Source: an uncultured Collinsella sp.
GTDB lineage: Bacteria; Actinomycetota; Coriobacteriia; Coriobacteriales; Coriobacteriaceae
Assembly: GCA_900542555.1 (NCBI GenBank)
Contig: UQNU01000009.1
Span: forward strand, 1 to 49,036
Direction: 5' to 3'
DNA length: 49,036 nt
Positions 16,523 to 24,931 of this stretch are shown here, in pieces. The translations under genes and the position numbers were made by a program. How positions within the stretch are numbered: the stretch's first letter is position 1; every line of letters begins with the position of its first letter. The notes beneath the pieces are model-generated. The model saw only the letters and a program-made list of their open reading frames with translations, searched no databases and had not been told where the DNA came from.

Positions 16523-16558
16523 GCAGGGCACGGGCGTCATGGGGCGTCCGTGCCCTGC
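16523..16558 (+). terminator. Stem-loop abutting the kinase start
   Basis: A 14-bp stem with one G-T pair (16523-16536 with 16545-16558) and an eight-base loop, ending seven bases before the kinase ATG at 16565. The following bases are GTTATT, a weak T-run. It may terminate the upstream pair and would also block ribosome access to the kinase start. Confidence 0.6.
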
Positions 16559-16564
16559 GTTATT

Positions 16565-17947
16565 ATGGACGCTATGGATACTCAGAGCCCAACATATTCC
16601 GATGATGAGCTGACTGCTGCGCTCGCCGGACACCTGGCGTCACTTGAGCGTGATGACAGTTATCGCGTAGACCGTGTGCTCAAGCACTCCGACGTCGAGA
16701 CGACCGAGCTCGTGTACTTTGAGGGCTCCGGCGGAGGATCTCTTGGCCCCTTTGTTCGCAAGCGCATCGACGCGTCGGCCCAGATTGGCGGGGCGTATGA
16801 ACGCCTGTTTGCGGCCCAGCATGCTGGGCGACGTTACGAGCACTTGCCTCGGATTGTCGATTGCCGCCGCGTGGGCGACGAGCTTTGCGTGGTCATGGAA
16901 TACATCGAAGGCGAAACGCTCGGGGCCCTGGTGGGGCGTTTGGGTGCGACGCCCGATTATGCTTGTGAGCTGTTTGGCGCCCTTTGTGATGCAGTTGCGG
17001 AGCTCCATGCCGGCTTTGCGTCGGCGGGGGAGATGGCCGCTCCGGTGATCCATCGCGACCTAAAGCCCTCGAATATCATCGTGTCGGGCGCAAACTATAC
17101 GCCCGATACAGGCATGACGTTTTCATCGCTGGTGATTATCGATTTGGGAATCGCTCGCGTGTGGCGCGAGGGAGCCGATGCCGATACCGTTAAGTTTGGC
17201 ACGCGTCCCTATGCGCCGCCCGAGCAGTATGGTTTTGGCCAGACGAGCGTGCGCAGCGATGTCTATGCGCTCGGTGCCCTGCTGTTCTTTTGTCTGACGG
17301 GGGCCGATCCCAAGCCAGGTCGGAACATACGCGAGCAATGCGAGGCACGTGACGTCCCCGCCTCGCTTGCCGATGTTATTTGCATGGCGATGGCGCTCGA
17401 TCCGGACAAGCGCTTTGCAAGCGCGAAGGCGCTAGGGCACGCTGCACGCGCATCGTATGCGTCGTCCGCGCCGAATGCTGCTTCCTTTCAAGAGCCTCCG
17501 GAGCGGCGAGCCGTGTGCCCTGCGCCCGTGCTCCCCACGGATCAGTCTCAGGGTGGATTGCCGTTGGTGCCTGAGCGCCCGAATTTACTCTCCCGCATTC
17601 CCGACACCGTTGGGCGCATTTGGAACGCATTCGTCTATCTTTCGCTACTTGTTTTCTTTGCCGGAAGCCATTTTGCCGTTTTTCATCCTACGGGCGCCAA
17701 CCAAAACTACCCGATGTGGTTTCTCGCGATTGAGTATTTTATCTTCGTCGACGGTCTCGTAGTGCTCATCCATTTTGTGATGCTCGACAAACGCCGCCTT
17801 CGCCGGCGGTTTGAGCTACTCGATAGATACCGCGGTAAAAAGCTTGCAAAGCTTTGGCTCAAGGCTATGGGTGTGCTCTTGTTGGCAATGATTATCATTG
17901 TTGCCATTGCAAACGCGACTGGCGTCGTCGATACCTCCGTCGCGTAA
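16565..17947 (+). CDS. Membrane-anchored Ser/Thr protein kinase
   Basis: A 460-residue Hanks-type kinase. Catalytic loop HRDLKPSN (His163), DLG in place of DFG at Asp193, and APPEQYG as the APE motif are present. The N-lobe lysine is probably in FVRKRID; the glycine loop is loose (GSGGGSLGP). A linker rich in Pro, Ala and Ser leads to three C-terminal membrane helices (roughly 350-372, 380-405, 430-455), with no PASTA-type sensor domain. The substrate is unknown; the adjacent XRE-like protein is a candidate. The ATG at 16565 or 16574 has no good ribosome site, because a stem-loop ends seven bases upstream. A bidirectional terminator follows. Confidence 0.88.
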   Translation: MDAMDTQSPTYSDDELTAALAGHLASLERDDSYRVDRVLKHSDVETTELVYFEGSGGGSLGPFVRKRIDASAQIGGAYERLFAAQHAGRRYEHLPRIVDCRRVGDELCVVMEYIEGETLGALVGRLGATPDYACELFGALCDAVAELHAGFASAGEMAAPVIHRDLKPSNIIVSGANYTPDTGMTFSSLVIIDLGIARVWREGADADTVKFGTRPYAPPEQYGFGQTSVRSDVYALGALLFFCLTGADPKPGRNIREQCEARDVPASLADVICMAMALDPDKRFASAKALGHAARASYASSAPNAASFQEPPERRAVCPAPVLPTDQSQGGLPLVPERPNLLSRIPDTVGRIWNAFVYLSLLVFFAGSHFAVFHPTGANQNYPMWFLAIEYFIFVDGLVVLIHFVMLDKRRLRRRFELLDRYRGKKLAKLWLKAMGVLLLAMIIIVAIANATGVVDTSVA

Positions 17948-17952
17948 AAGAA

Positions 17953-17976
17953 AAAGGGCCCCAATTGGGGCCCTTT
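17953..17976. terminator. Bidirectional terminator
   Basis: A 24-bp perfect palindrome: 10-bp arms around AATT, flanked on the left by AAAAGAAAA, which is a T-run for the minus strand. It separates the kinase gene from the convergent secreted-protein gene. Confidence 0.9.
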
Positions 17977-17986
17977 GACGTTGATC

Positions 17987-19120
17987 TTAGATGCGGTTCA
18001 TCTGGGTTGCAACCTTGTTGTACCAGTCCTGCCACGTGGGCGGGCAGTACTTTTTGGCGGCTGCCGGGGTAAGCGTGGAGCCATAGTTGGCGCCCAGGTA
18101 GGCAACGTGGGCAGAGACGCCCTCGCTCCAGCTACCAAAGCTCCGCCAGCCGCCGCCGCGGGCGCTCCAGCCCCAGGCGTTATAGGAGCCGGCACAATAG
18201 AGGCCCTTGCTGCTCTCGATGCAGGCGATGGCGGGAGACCAGCGAGGGTCAACACCGGTGTTCCAGGCTGCCACGGCAAAGTTGTAACCCTGGCCTGCCA
18301 TGGGGGAGCCGGCGAGGTAGTTGTCGATGCGACTCGTCCACTCGTTGATAAACGAGTCGTAATCGGAGTTGCCGGTATTGGAGTTGTTCACCGTGGTGTC
18401 GATAGTGGTGTTGGCGTTATTGGCCTGGCTGTTGGAGTTGTTGCCGCTCACGCCCTCGCCCGAGAGCTTCTCGGCGGCAGCGGCCTTGTCGGCCTCGAGC
18501 TTGGCCAGCTCGGCGGCATTCTCCTGCTCGGCCTTTGCCTGGGCTTCGCTGCGAAGCTGCTGGGCCTGTGCCAGTGCGTCCTCGGCGGTTTTCTGCTCGG
18601 TCTCGAGTTGGGACTTGGCCTGCTCGAGCTCGGTCTTGTTCTGCTCGAGTTCGGTCTGCATCTTGTTGAGCTCTTCGATCTCGTCGACGCTCGAGCTCGT
18701 GATCTGGTTGGTGTACTTGCAGGTGGTGATGAACTCGCCCAGGCTCTGCGCGTTGACCAGGAAGCTCACGATGGGGTTGGTGCCCTTCTGGTACTTATAC
18801 AGATCGCGCATGGCGGAGCTCGCCTTGGCCTGTTGATCGGGAAGTTCGGCTTCGATCTTCTCGATGCTTGCCTCGTTAGTGTCGATTTGCTTCTGCAGAT
18901 CCTCGAGCTTGGTGCGGGCTTCGTTGTAGGCACTCGTGGCGGTTTCGATTTTCTGCTGGGCAGCGGAAAGCTGGTCCTGCGTTGCCTGCGAGGCGGCATA
19001 CGCCGCAACGGGGGAGAGCATCGGCGTGGCCGTCAGCGCAACGGCGAGCGCGGCGCTCGTGATGATACGAGCCGGCTTCGACGCAATGAGCGCTGCGGTG
19101 CGATGATTCGAATGCTGCAT
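17987..19120 (-). CDS. Secreted coiled-coil peptidoglycan protein
   Basis: A 377-residue exported protein. The signal peptide ends near residue 42 (SPVAAYAA). Residues 45-215 are a long coiled coil of the PcsB/CwlO N-terminal kind (QLSAAQQKIETATSAYNEA onward) with the PIVSFLVNAQSLGEF element typical of that family. A Ser/Asn/Thr linker is followed by a C-terminal domain (about 245-377) containing a lysozyme-like segment (IACIESSKG, YNAWGW). It probably helps cell separation or wall turnover. The ATG at 19120 has AGAGGG upstream; a TTG at 19135 is less likely. It has its own promoter at 19188-19216. Confidence 0.8.
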   Translation of the reverse strand: MQHSNHRTAALIASKPARIITSAALAVALTATPMLSPVAAYAASQATQDQLSAAQQKIETATSAYNEARTKLEDLQKQIDTNEASIEKIEAELPDQQAKASSAMRDLYKYQKGTNPIVSFLVNAQSLGEFITTCKYTNQITSSSVDEIEELNKMQTELEQNKTELEQAKSQLETEQKTAEDALAQAQQLRSEAQAKAEQENAAELAKLEADKAAAAEKLSGEGVSGNNSNSQANNANTTIDTTVNNSNTGNSDYDSFINEWTSRIDNYLAGSPMAGQGYNFAVAAWNTGVDPRWSPAIACIESSKGLYCAGSYNAWGWSARGGGWRSFGSWSEGVSAHVAYLGANYGSTLTPAAAKKYCPPTWQDWYNKVATQMNRI

Positions 19121-19187
19121 CCAGTCCCTCTGCAATCAATCGTAGGTTATGGTTCGAACGGTATTCTACTACTGCTTTCGACCTCAA

Positions 19188-19216
19188 CTGTAACCTTAAA
19201 GGTCCCAAAGGGTCAA
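19188..19216 (-). promoter_or_regulatory. Promoter of the secreted wall protein
   Basis: Minus-strand TTGACC (19211-19216), 17-base spacer, TTACAG (19188-19193), about 70 bases upstream of the start at 19120. Confidence 0.55.
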
Positions 19217-19227
19217 GTTGAACTTGA
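19213..19227. promoter_or_regulatory. Palindrome overlapping the -35 box
   Basis: Perfect 15-base palindrome TCAAGTT-G-AACTTGA covering part of the -35 hexamer TTGACC of the wall-protein promoter. The position suits a repressor operator; the regulator is unknown. Confidence 0.42.
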
Positions 19228-19354
19228 GGCTTTGGCTTTGACCTGCAGTTATGATGAATTGTTGAGAAACCATAGAGTTCAACTTTAACGTTACAGAGCC
19301 CTGTTTGAGAGGAGTTTTGGGCTGTAAAAGCCATCTCAACGTGGGGTTTTATAA

Positions 19355-19987
19355 CTACAGCGTGCCCTTCTGGCGAGCCTGCTCAATCTCTTCGATGGCC
19401 TCGGCGGGGGTGAACGAACAGGTGCCGTCGCCGAGTTTGATTACCTGGATATCGTCGCCGGCGTAGACCTCTCCGCCCTTTAGCACCACGCCGAAAACGC
19501 CCTCGTGGGGAAAGATGCAGTCGCCAGCGAGATAGTAGATGGCGCAACGGGTGTGGCAGACTTTGCCGATTTGGCTGATTTCGACGAGCACCTCGCTGCC
19601 TAGCTTGAGCTGCGTGCCCAAGGGGAGCGAGAGCAGGTTGATGCCCCGGGTTGTGAAGTTCTCTCCAAAGTCACCCTCGTGTACGTCGAGCCCGCGTGCC
19701 TGCGCCGTCTGGATGGACTCTGCGGCCAAAAAGGAAACCTGACGGTGCCAATGCCCGGCGTGTGCGTCGGAGGCGAGGCCAAATTGCTCTATGACGGTGT
19801 CGCGTCCATCGGCGACGGGCGACTTGCGCGTGCCCTTATGTGCCGACGTGTTGATCGAGACGATGCGGGCGGGTCCGTTGTAGGCGTCGTTTGCCGTGCA
19901 CAGGGGAGCGGTCGCTTTCGCACGTTCCGCCAGCTCGCGCCTCGCGGCATTGAGGATGGGATTATCGGTCGGATGGTCTTGGGGCAC
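19355..19987 (-). CDS. MOSC-domain protein
   Basis: A 210-residue protein consisting mainly of a MOSC (molybdenum cofactor sulfurase C-terminal) domain: GPARIVSINTSAHKGTRKSPV, DAHAGHWHRQVSFLA, GDFGENFTTRGI, and a conserved cysteine in GKVCHTRCAIYY. MOSC proteins bind or transfer molybdenum cofactor or act on N-hydroxylated substrates; stand-alone members are poorly defined. The start is GTG at 19987 with GAAAGGCG upstream. No molybdenum-cofactor genes are nearby. Confidence 0.88.
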   Translation of the reverse strand: MPQDHPTDNPILNAARRELAERAKATAPLCTANDAYNGPARIVSINTSAHKGTRKSPVADGRDTVIEQFGLASDAHAGHWHRQVSFLAAESIQTAQARGLDVHEGDFGENFTTRGINLLSLPLGTQLKLGSEVLVEISQIGKVCHTRCAIYYLAGDCIFPHEGVFGVVLKGGEVYAGDDIQVIKLGDGTCSFTPAEAIEEIEQARQKGTL

Positions 19988-20123
19988 GTGTGCGCCTTTC
20001 GCTCGAAGATGTCAATACGCTGAATCCTACAACAACGGTAGGTTCATTGCCCATTGTCATACAACGGTGGGCGCCGTCTTCGTGCTGGACGATTACGTCG
20101 ATTGCCATAGATACGGTGGAGCT

Positions 20124-20153
20124 TTGGGCGCCGGCGGTTTGGCACGCTAGAAT
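20124..20153 (+). promoter_or_regulatory. Candidate promoter of the D-Asp ligase operon
   Basis: TTGGGC (20124-20129), 18-base spacer, TAGAAT (20148-20153), ending 56 bases before the ligase ATG. Confidence 0.5.
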
Positions 20154-20209
20154 AAATCAGTTGCGCAAAGACCGCCCGTTGTGTGGGCAGTTCATGATAG
20201 GAAGTTTCC

Positions 20210-21466
20210 ATGGCATTGCAATTTACAGAGCGCGAGTTCATTCCCGTGCTGCTCGGTGGCGACATCAACGCCTATTCGGTGGCGCGCGCCTTCTACGAGG
20301 AGTACCAGGTCAAGAGTCTGGTCTTTGGCAAGTATCAGACGGGTCCCGCGTACCGCAGCCAGATTATCGACTACACGCCCAACGTGGATATCGATACCAT
20401 GCCCGTGATGCTCAAAACCGTCAACGGCATTGCCCAAGCGCATACCGATAAGACGATTGTCCTTGTGGGCTGTGGCGACAACTATGTCGCTCTCGTGGCT
20501 CAAGCCAAGGATGCTCATGAGCTGGCGGATAACATCGTCGCTCCCTACGCGCCCTACAGCATGCTCGAGCAGTGCCAGAAGAAGGAGATCTTCTACGAGC
20601 TGTGCGAGAAGCATGGTGTGCCCTATCCGCATACCTTTACCTTCACCATGGCGATGCTGAACGCCCAAGGTGAGGCGCCTGCCGAAGTGCTCGACCAGAT
20701 CGATTTTCCTTACCCGATGATTCTGAAGCCTTCTGACGGCATCATGTGGTGGCAGCATGAGTTCGAGGGCCAGAAGAAGGCCTATGAGATTGCCGACCGC
20801 GCCGAGCTGGAACAGGTCATTCGCGATTCGTATGCCAGCGGCTACACCGACGATCTGATCTTGCAGGATCGCGTGCCCGGCAACGACGAGTACATGCGCG
20901 TGCTCACCAGCTATTCCGACCGCAACGGTAAGGTCCGCATGATGTGCCTGGGCCATGTGCTGCTCGAGGAGCATCAGCCCCACGGTGTCGGCAACCATGC
21001 CTGTATCATTACCGAGCCTAACGACGAACTCATGGGCGGCGTGCGCAAGCTGCTCGAGGACCTTCACTTTGTGGGCTATTCCAACTTTGACGTTAAGTAC
21101 GACGAGCGCGACGGCTCGTTTAAGTTCTTCGATTTCAACACGCGCCAGGGTCGCAGCAACTACTACGTTACCAACAGCGGCTTTAACGTTGCCAAGTATG
21201 TGGTGGACGAGTATGTGTTCAACCGCCCGTTTGAGCCGGAGTTTGTGACGGCGCAGGACGAGGCCCTGTGGATGGTCGTCCCCATGGGCGTCGTCGACAA
21301 GTACGTCAAGGATCCCGAGCTGCGCGCTAAGGTGCATCGCCTGGACAAGGAAGGTAAGGGCGCCGACCCTTCGTTTATGAAGGGCGACTTTGTCTTTAAC
21401 CACTGGCTGCGCATGTGGCACACCAAGCTGCGCCACTTTAAGCTGTTCAAGACGTATTACAAGTAG
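20210..21466 (+). CDS. ATP-grasp carboxylate-amine ligase, probable D-aspartate ligase
   Basis: A 418-residue ATP-grasp enzyme resembling the D-aspartate ligase (Aslfm) family, which adds D-Asp to the side-chain amine of the peptidoglycan stem peptide. Marks are the N-terminal preATP domain (IPVLLGGDINAYSVAR), the ATP lysine strand (YPMILKPSDGIMWW), and the metal/ATP motif FDFNTRQGRSN. The immediate downstream gene is an aspartate racemase, the same pairing as in D-Asp cross-bridge systems, which supports this function. AGGAAG lies upstream of the ATG. Cytoplasmic, acting on the UDP- or lipid-linked precursor. Another amino-acid ligase activity is possible. Confidence 0.82.
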   Translation: MALQFTEREFIPVLLGGDINAYSVARAFYEEYQVKSLVFGKYQTGPAYRSQIIDYTPNVDIDTMPVMLKTVNGIAQAHTDKTIVLVGCGDNYVALVAQAKDAHELADNIVAPYAPYSMLEQCQKKEIFYELCEKHGVPYPHTFTFTMAMLNAQGEAPAEVLDQIDFPYPMILKPSDGIMWWQHEFEGQKKAYEIADRAELEQVIRDSYASGYTDDLILQDRVPGNDEYMRVLTSYSDRNGKVRMMCLGHVLLEEHQPHGVGNHACIITEPNDELMGGVRKLLEDLHFVGYSNFDVKYDERDGSFKFFDFNTRQGRSNYYVTNSGFNVAKYVVDEYVFNRPFEPEFVTAQDEALWMVVPMGVVDKYVKDPELRAKVHRLDKEGKGADPSFMKGDFVFNHWLRMWHTKLRHFKLFKTYYK

Positions 21467-21474
21467 ATGAGTGC

Positions 21475-21504
21475 GGCGCCCGTCCGGTTTGCATCGGGCG
21501 GGCG
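21475..21504 (+). other. Stem-loop between ligase and racemase
   Basis: An 11-bp GC-rich stem with one G-T pair and an eight-base loop in the 84-base gap, followed by the palindrome GCGCAATTGCGC at 21517-21528. There is no T-run, so it could tune relative expression rather than terminate. Confidence 0.5.
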
Positions 21505-21550
21505 CGGGTATGATACGCGCAATTGCGCAAGCGTCACCAAGGAGGCGGCG

Positions 21551-22297
21551 ATGGAAAAGCTGGGAGTTATCGGCGGCATGGGCGCCGAGGCCACGTCGTA
21601 TTACTACGACCAGGTGGTGCGTCATACGGCTGCTGCCTGCGATCAGGAACATATCGACATGGTGGTGCTCTCCAAGTCGACCATGCCCGACCGCACGCTG
21701 GCCATTAAGACCGGCGAACATGCCAAGCTGCTGGCGACCATGAAAGAGTGTGCCCAGGCACTTGAGTCGCTGGGCTGTGCGCACATTGCCATTCCCTGCA
21801 ACACGTCGCACTACTTCTACGACCAGATCCAGTCGTTTACGAAGGTGCCGATTATCCACATGCCGCGTGAGTCGGTTCGTTATGCCCTTGCGGGTGCGGT
21901 GATGGGGGAGTGCGAGTTCGATCCCAACCTGAGTATGCCGGCCGAGCCGGTGCACAAGATTGGCATCATGGGCACCGATGGCACCGTGGGCGCGGGCGTC
22001 TACGGCCGCGAATGTAAGGCTGCGGGTGTTGAGGTCGTCTATCCCAGCGAGAAACGTCAGAACGATGTGATGTCGCTTATCTACGATGATGTGAAGGCCG
22101 GACGTGAGCCCGATATGGATAAGTTCGACCGCGTGATGTGGGAGTTCGCCCGTAGCGGCTGCGACCGCGTCATTCTGGCCTGCACCGAGCTATCGGTGCT
22201 GCAGAAGTACCGAGAGATGCCCGAGATCACCCTCGACGCCATGGACGTCCTGGTGCGTGAATCCATCATCCGTAGCGGCGCTCCCTACCGCCTCTAG
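21551..22297 (+). CDS. Aspartate/glutamate racemase family protein
   Basis: A 248-residue PLP-independent racemase. The two catalytic cysteines are Cys83 (IPCNTSHYF) and Cys211 (LACTELSVL); the N-terminal motif is GVIGGMGAEAT. It interconverts L- and D-aspartate (or glutamate), with Asp favoured because the preceding gene is a D-Asp ligase-like enzyme. AAGGAGG lies six bases upstream of the ATG, the best ribosome site in the area. A bidirectional terminator follows after a repeat. Confidence 0.88.
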   Translation: MEKLGVIGGMGAEATSYYYDQVVRHTAAACDQEHIDMVVLSKSTMPDRTLAIKTGEHAKLLATMKECAQALESLGCAHIAIPCNTSHYFYDQIQSFTKVPIIHMPRESVRYALAGAVMGECEFDPNLSMPAEPVHKIGIMGTDGTVGAGVYGRECKAAGVEVVYPSEKRQNDVMSLIYDDVKAGREPDMDKFDRVMWEFARSGCDRVILACTELSVLQKYREMPEITLDAMDVLVRESIIRSGAPYRL

Positions 22298-22308
22298 CTT
22301 CCGACCCG

Positions 22309-22333
22309 CCAAAAAGGGACAGGTTTATTTTGG
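22309..22333. repeat. REP-like hairpin repeat, third copy
   Basis: Arms CCAAAA and TTTTGG around GGGACAGGTTTA. On the minus strand the loop reads TAAACCTGTCCC, the same core as the repeats at 7136 and 8362. Confidence 0.5.
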
Positions 22334-22356
22334 TAGGTTTTATCTGGTGAAACAGT

Positions 22357-22393
22357 AAAGGCCCCGGCTCGTTTGGTGCGAGCCGAGGCCTTT
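22357..22393 (-). terminator. Terminator of the ECF operon (bidirectional)
   Basis: A 15-bp stem (22357-22371 with 22379-22393), a C/A mismatch on the plus strand but a G-T pair on the minus strand, seven-base loop, flanked by TTTT on the plus side. It lies 30 bases past the ecfT stop. Confidence 0.82.
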
Positions 22394-22422
22394 TGCGTTG
22401 GGCGGTTGCTGTCGGTGGTGAA

Positions 22423-23169
22423 CTAGAACAGGAAGCCGATGGCGATGAGGGCGATGCTGACGATGAGCACGGCGATGTCCAGGCCCTTGATGGGGTAGCG
22501 CTTGTACGAGCTGGTGCGCGTACGCAGATAGAAGCCGCGCTGTTCTGCCGCCAAGGCTGTGGCATCGGTCTTGCCCACGCTCGAGATGAGCAGTGGCACA
22601 CACAGTGGCAGCATGAGCTTAAGCTTCTTGATGGGGTTCTTGGTGTCGTACTCGACGCCGCGTGCGGTCTGCGCCTCCATGATGGCGTTCATCTCCTGAC
22701 CAAACACCGGCACAAAGCGCAGCGCCGTGGTAAAGGTGAAGGCATAGCGATACGGCACGTGCAGCACCTCGACGCAGGCGTTGGCAAGGTCGTTGAGCTT
22801 GGTCACCATGAGCATGAGGATGAGCGGTAACGCCACACCCAGCAGGCGCAGGCAGGCCTTCGATCCTGTGATGAGGCCCGTGTCGGTGATAAAGCCCCAC
22901 ACCACGTTGCCATCGCGCATAAAGGCCAGCTGGAGCACCAGCATGATAAGCGCGAGCGGAATCAGCAACTTGAGCAGCGAGAACAGACGGTCGACGACGC
23001 CGGCATAGGCACCCAGCGCAAGGGTGAGTGCCAAAAAGCCCAGCAGCGCCACGTAGGCGTCGGACAAGAAGATGCCGACGATGATGGCGGCGGCGAGGCC
23101 CAGTTTGACGACGGGGTTCAGGCGATGCAGCAGCGTGTCACCCGGCATGTAGTCGATGACGTTAACCAC
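22423..23169 (-). CDS. ecfT: ECF transporter transmembrane protein EcfT
   Basis: Energy-coupling-factor transporter scaffold (CbiQ/EcfT family) linking the ATPases to the substrate-binding S protein. About 248 residues with four to five hydrophobic segments, the N-terminal motif VIDYMPGDTLLHRLNP, and a coupling helix with A-R-G motifs (EAQTARGVEYD, AEQRGFYLRTRTSSY), the signature of EcfT. The proposed start is GTG at 23169, overlapping the ATPase stop (GTGGTTAA) with AAGGAG upstream; an ATG at 23202 with GAGG upstream is the alternative and adds 11 residues. Confidence 0.87.
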   Translation of the reverse strand: MVNVIDYMPGDTLLHRLNPVVKLGLAAAIIVGIFLSDAYVALLGFLALTLALGAYAGVVDRLFSLLKLLIPLALIMLVLQLAFMRDGNVVWGFITDTGLITGSKACLRLLGVALPLILMLMVTKLNDLANACVEVLHVPYRYAFTFTTALRFVPVFGQEMNAIMEAQTARGVEYDTKNPIKKLKLMLPLCVPLLISSVGKTDATALAAEQRGFYLRTRTSSYKRYPIKGLDIAVLIVSIALIAIGFLF

Positions 23170-24913
23170 GGTGGACCATCTCCTTGGTAATTCGAACGAC
23201 ATCGGTGACCTCGCTCACCTGCGCAAAAGCGGGCGAGACGGAAGATGCCAGACGGCGCGAGAGTTCGATGACCTGGGGCGGCTCAACGTAGGCACGCTGC
23301 ATGAGATCGATGTTCGAGAATAGCTCGTGCGTGCGGCCGCGGTCGAGGATGCGGCCGTCGGCCATTACCACGATGCGCTCGGCAAAGTCGGAGACAACTT
23401 CCATGTCGTGGCAGACCATGATAACGGCGCAGCCGCGCTCGGCCATGGTGCGCACGGTTTCCATGACGGTCATGCACTCGCGGTAGTCAAGGCCGCTCGT
23501 GGGCTCGTCGAGCACGACGATCTTGGGCTCAACCACTACGACGGAGGCAAGCGCCACCATTTGTCGCTGGCCGCGCGAAAGCGAGAAGGGCGCCTCGTCG
23601 GCCGGCAAGCCAAAGCGATCGATGACCAGCTGGGCGCGACGCAGGGCCTCGGCGCGGTCCATGCCGCCCAGTTCCAAGCCAAAGGCGACCTCGTCGAGCA
23701 CGGTGTCCTTGCAGATCTGGCGGTCGGGGTTTTGGAAGAGGGTCGCGACCTCGCGGGCGATACGGCTCGTGGGGACCGCGGCAGTGTCCAGGCCCGTAAC
23801 GCGTACGCTGCCCGAGGAAGGCTTAAGCAGGCCCATGAGCAGCTTGGTGAGCGTAGTCTTGCCGGCGCCGTTTTGGCCGACGATGCTCACGAGCTCGCCA
23901 GGATAGAGCGTCAGGCTAAGGTCGTGTACGGCGGCGCCACCATTGGGATAGGCAAACTCAACATGGTCGAAGGTGAGTACGGGTTCGGCGTCCTTGGCAT
24001 GAGGACGCAACGACGGTGCATGCGGGGAACCGGCGGGCGCCTGGGCTTCGATAGCCGCGTGTGCGGGGTCGACGATGCCCGAAATCAGGCGCTCGGCCTC
24101 ATCGACATCCAAGCAGGGGGTACCGCTTACCAGGCCATCGGCCTCGAGGCTATTGAAGATACGCGTGACGCGAGGGCAGTCGACGCCGATGGCACGGAGC
24201 TCGTCGGTATGCGCGAAGACCTCGTGTGGCTCGCCCTGCAGCGCGATTTCGCCATGGTTGAGCACGAGCACGCGGTTGCAGTACTCCGAGAGCAGGGCGA
24301 CCTTTTGCTCAACGACGACGATGGTGATTCCAAGTGTGCGGTTTGCCTCACGCAGCGTCTCGAAGACCAGCGTGGAGCTGGCGGGGTCGAGTGCCGCGGT
24401 GGGCTCGTCGAGAACCAAGACGCGCGGACGCATGGCGAGGATGGCGGCGATGGCCACCTTTTGCTTCTGTCCGCCCGAGAGGGTGGCGATCTCGCGGTCG
24501 CGCAGGTCGCTGATGCCGACGGTCTCGAGCGTTTCGCTCACGCGCTGCTCGATCTGGTCGTGGGGAACGCCAAAGTTCTCGAGGCCAAAGAGCATCTCGT
24601 CCTCGACGACCGAAGCGACCATCTGCGTGTCGATATCCTGCAGCACACTGCCGACGATTTGCGACACGTCGGTGAGCGAGACCTCGCAGGTGTCGTGGCC
24701 GTCGACCATGACGGACCCAAAGAACGTGCCGGTGTAGTGGTGGGGCACGGCGCCCGACAGGCAGGCGGCAAGCGTGGACTTGCCGGCGCCCGAGGGCCCG
24801 ATGATGCCGATGAAATCCCCCTTGTTCACGCTGAGCGAGATATGGCTGAGCGCCTGCTCGGTCTGCGTGCCATAGGAGAACGAGACATCGTCGACGTTGA
24901 TGATCGTTTCCAT
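23162..24913 (-). CDS. ecfA: Fused ECF transporter ATPase (EcfA1-EcfA2)
   Basis: A 583-residue tandem ABC ATPase. Domain 1 (about 1-270): Walker A GPSGAGKS at 39-46, signature LSGGQKQK near 145, Walker B LVLDEPTAALD near 166. Domain 2 (about 300-583): Walker A GQNGAGKTT near 345, signature altered to LSRGQRQ near 444, Walker B IVVLDEPTSGLD, and HDMEVVSDFAERI. The two halves replace the usual separate EcfA and EcfA' subunits. GAAAGG precedes the ATG at 24913. It lies between the S and T genes in one minus-strand unit, with an inverted repeat in the gap to the S gene. Confidence 0.92.
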   Translation of the reverse strand: METIINVDDVSFSYGTQTEQALSHISLSVNKGDFIGIIGPSGAGKSTLAACLSGAVPHHYTGTFFGSVMVDGHDTCEVSLTDVSQIVGSVLQDIDTQMVASVVEDEMLFGLENFGVPHDQIEQRVSETLETVGISDLRDREIATLSGGQKQKVAIAAILAMRPRVLVLDEPTAALDPASSTLVFETLREANRTLGITIVVVEQKVALLSEYCNRVLVLNHGEIALQGEPHEVFAHTDELRAIGVDCPRVTRIFNSLEADGLVSGTPCLDVDEAERLISGIVDPAHAAIEAQAPAGSPHAPSLRPHAKDAEPVLTFDHVEFAYPNGGAAVHDLSLTLYPGELVSIVGQNGAGKTTLTKLLMGLLKPSSGSVRVTGLDTAAVPTSRIAREVATLFQNPDRQICKDTVLDEVAFGLELGGMDRAEALRRAQLVIDRFGLPADEAPFSLSRGQRQMVALASVVVVEPKIVVLDEPTSGLDYRECMTVMETVRTMAERGCAVIMVCHDMEVVSDFAERIVVMADGRILDRGRTHELFSNIDLMQRAYVEPPQVIELSRRLASSVSPAFAQVSEVTDVVRITKEMVHRG

Positions 24914-24931
24914 GGATACCTTTCATAGTCA

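Noticed and set aside
20192..21955. A 587-codon minus-strand frame
   Set aside because: Antisense to the D-Asp ligase and racemase, with a His/Leu-rich composition and no family motifs.
23327..24928. A 533-codon plus-strand frame
   Set aside because: Antisense to the fused ECF ATPase, which has complete Walker and signature motifs.
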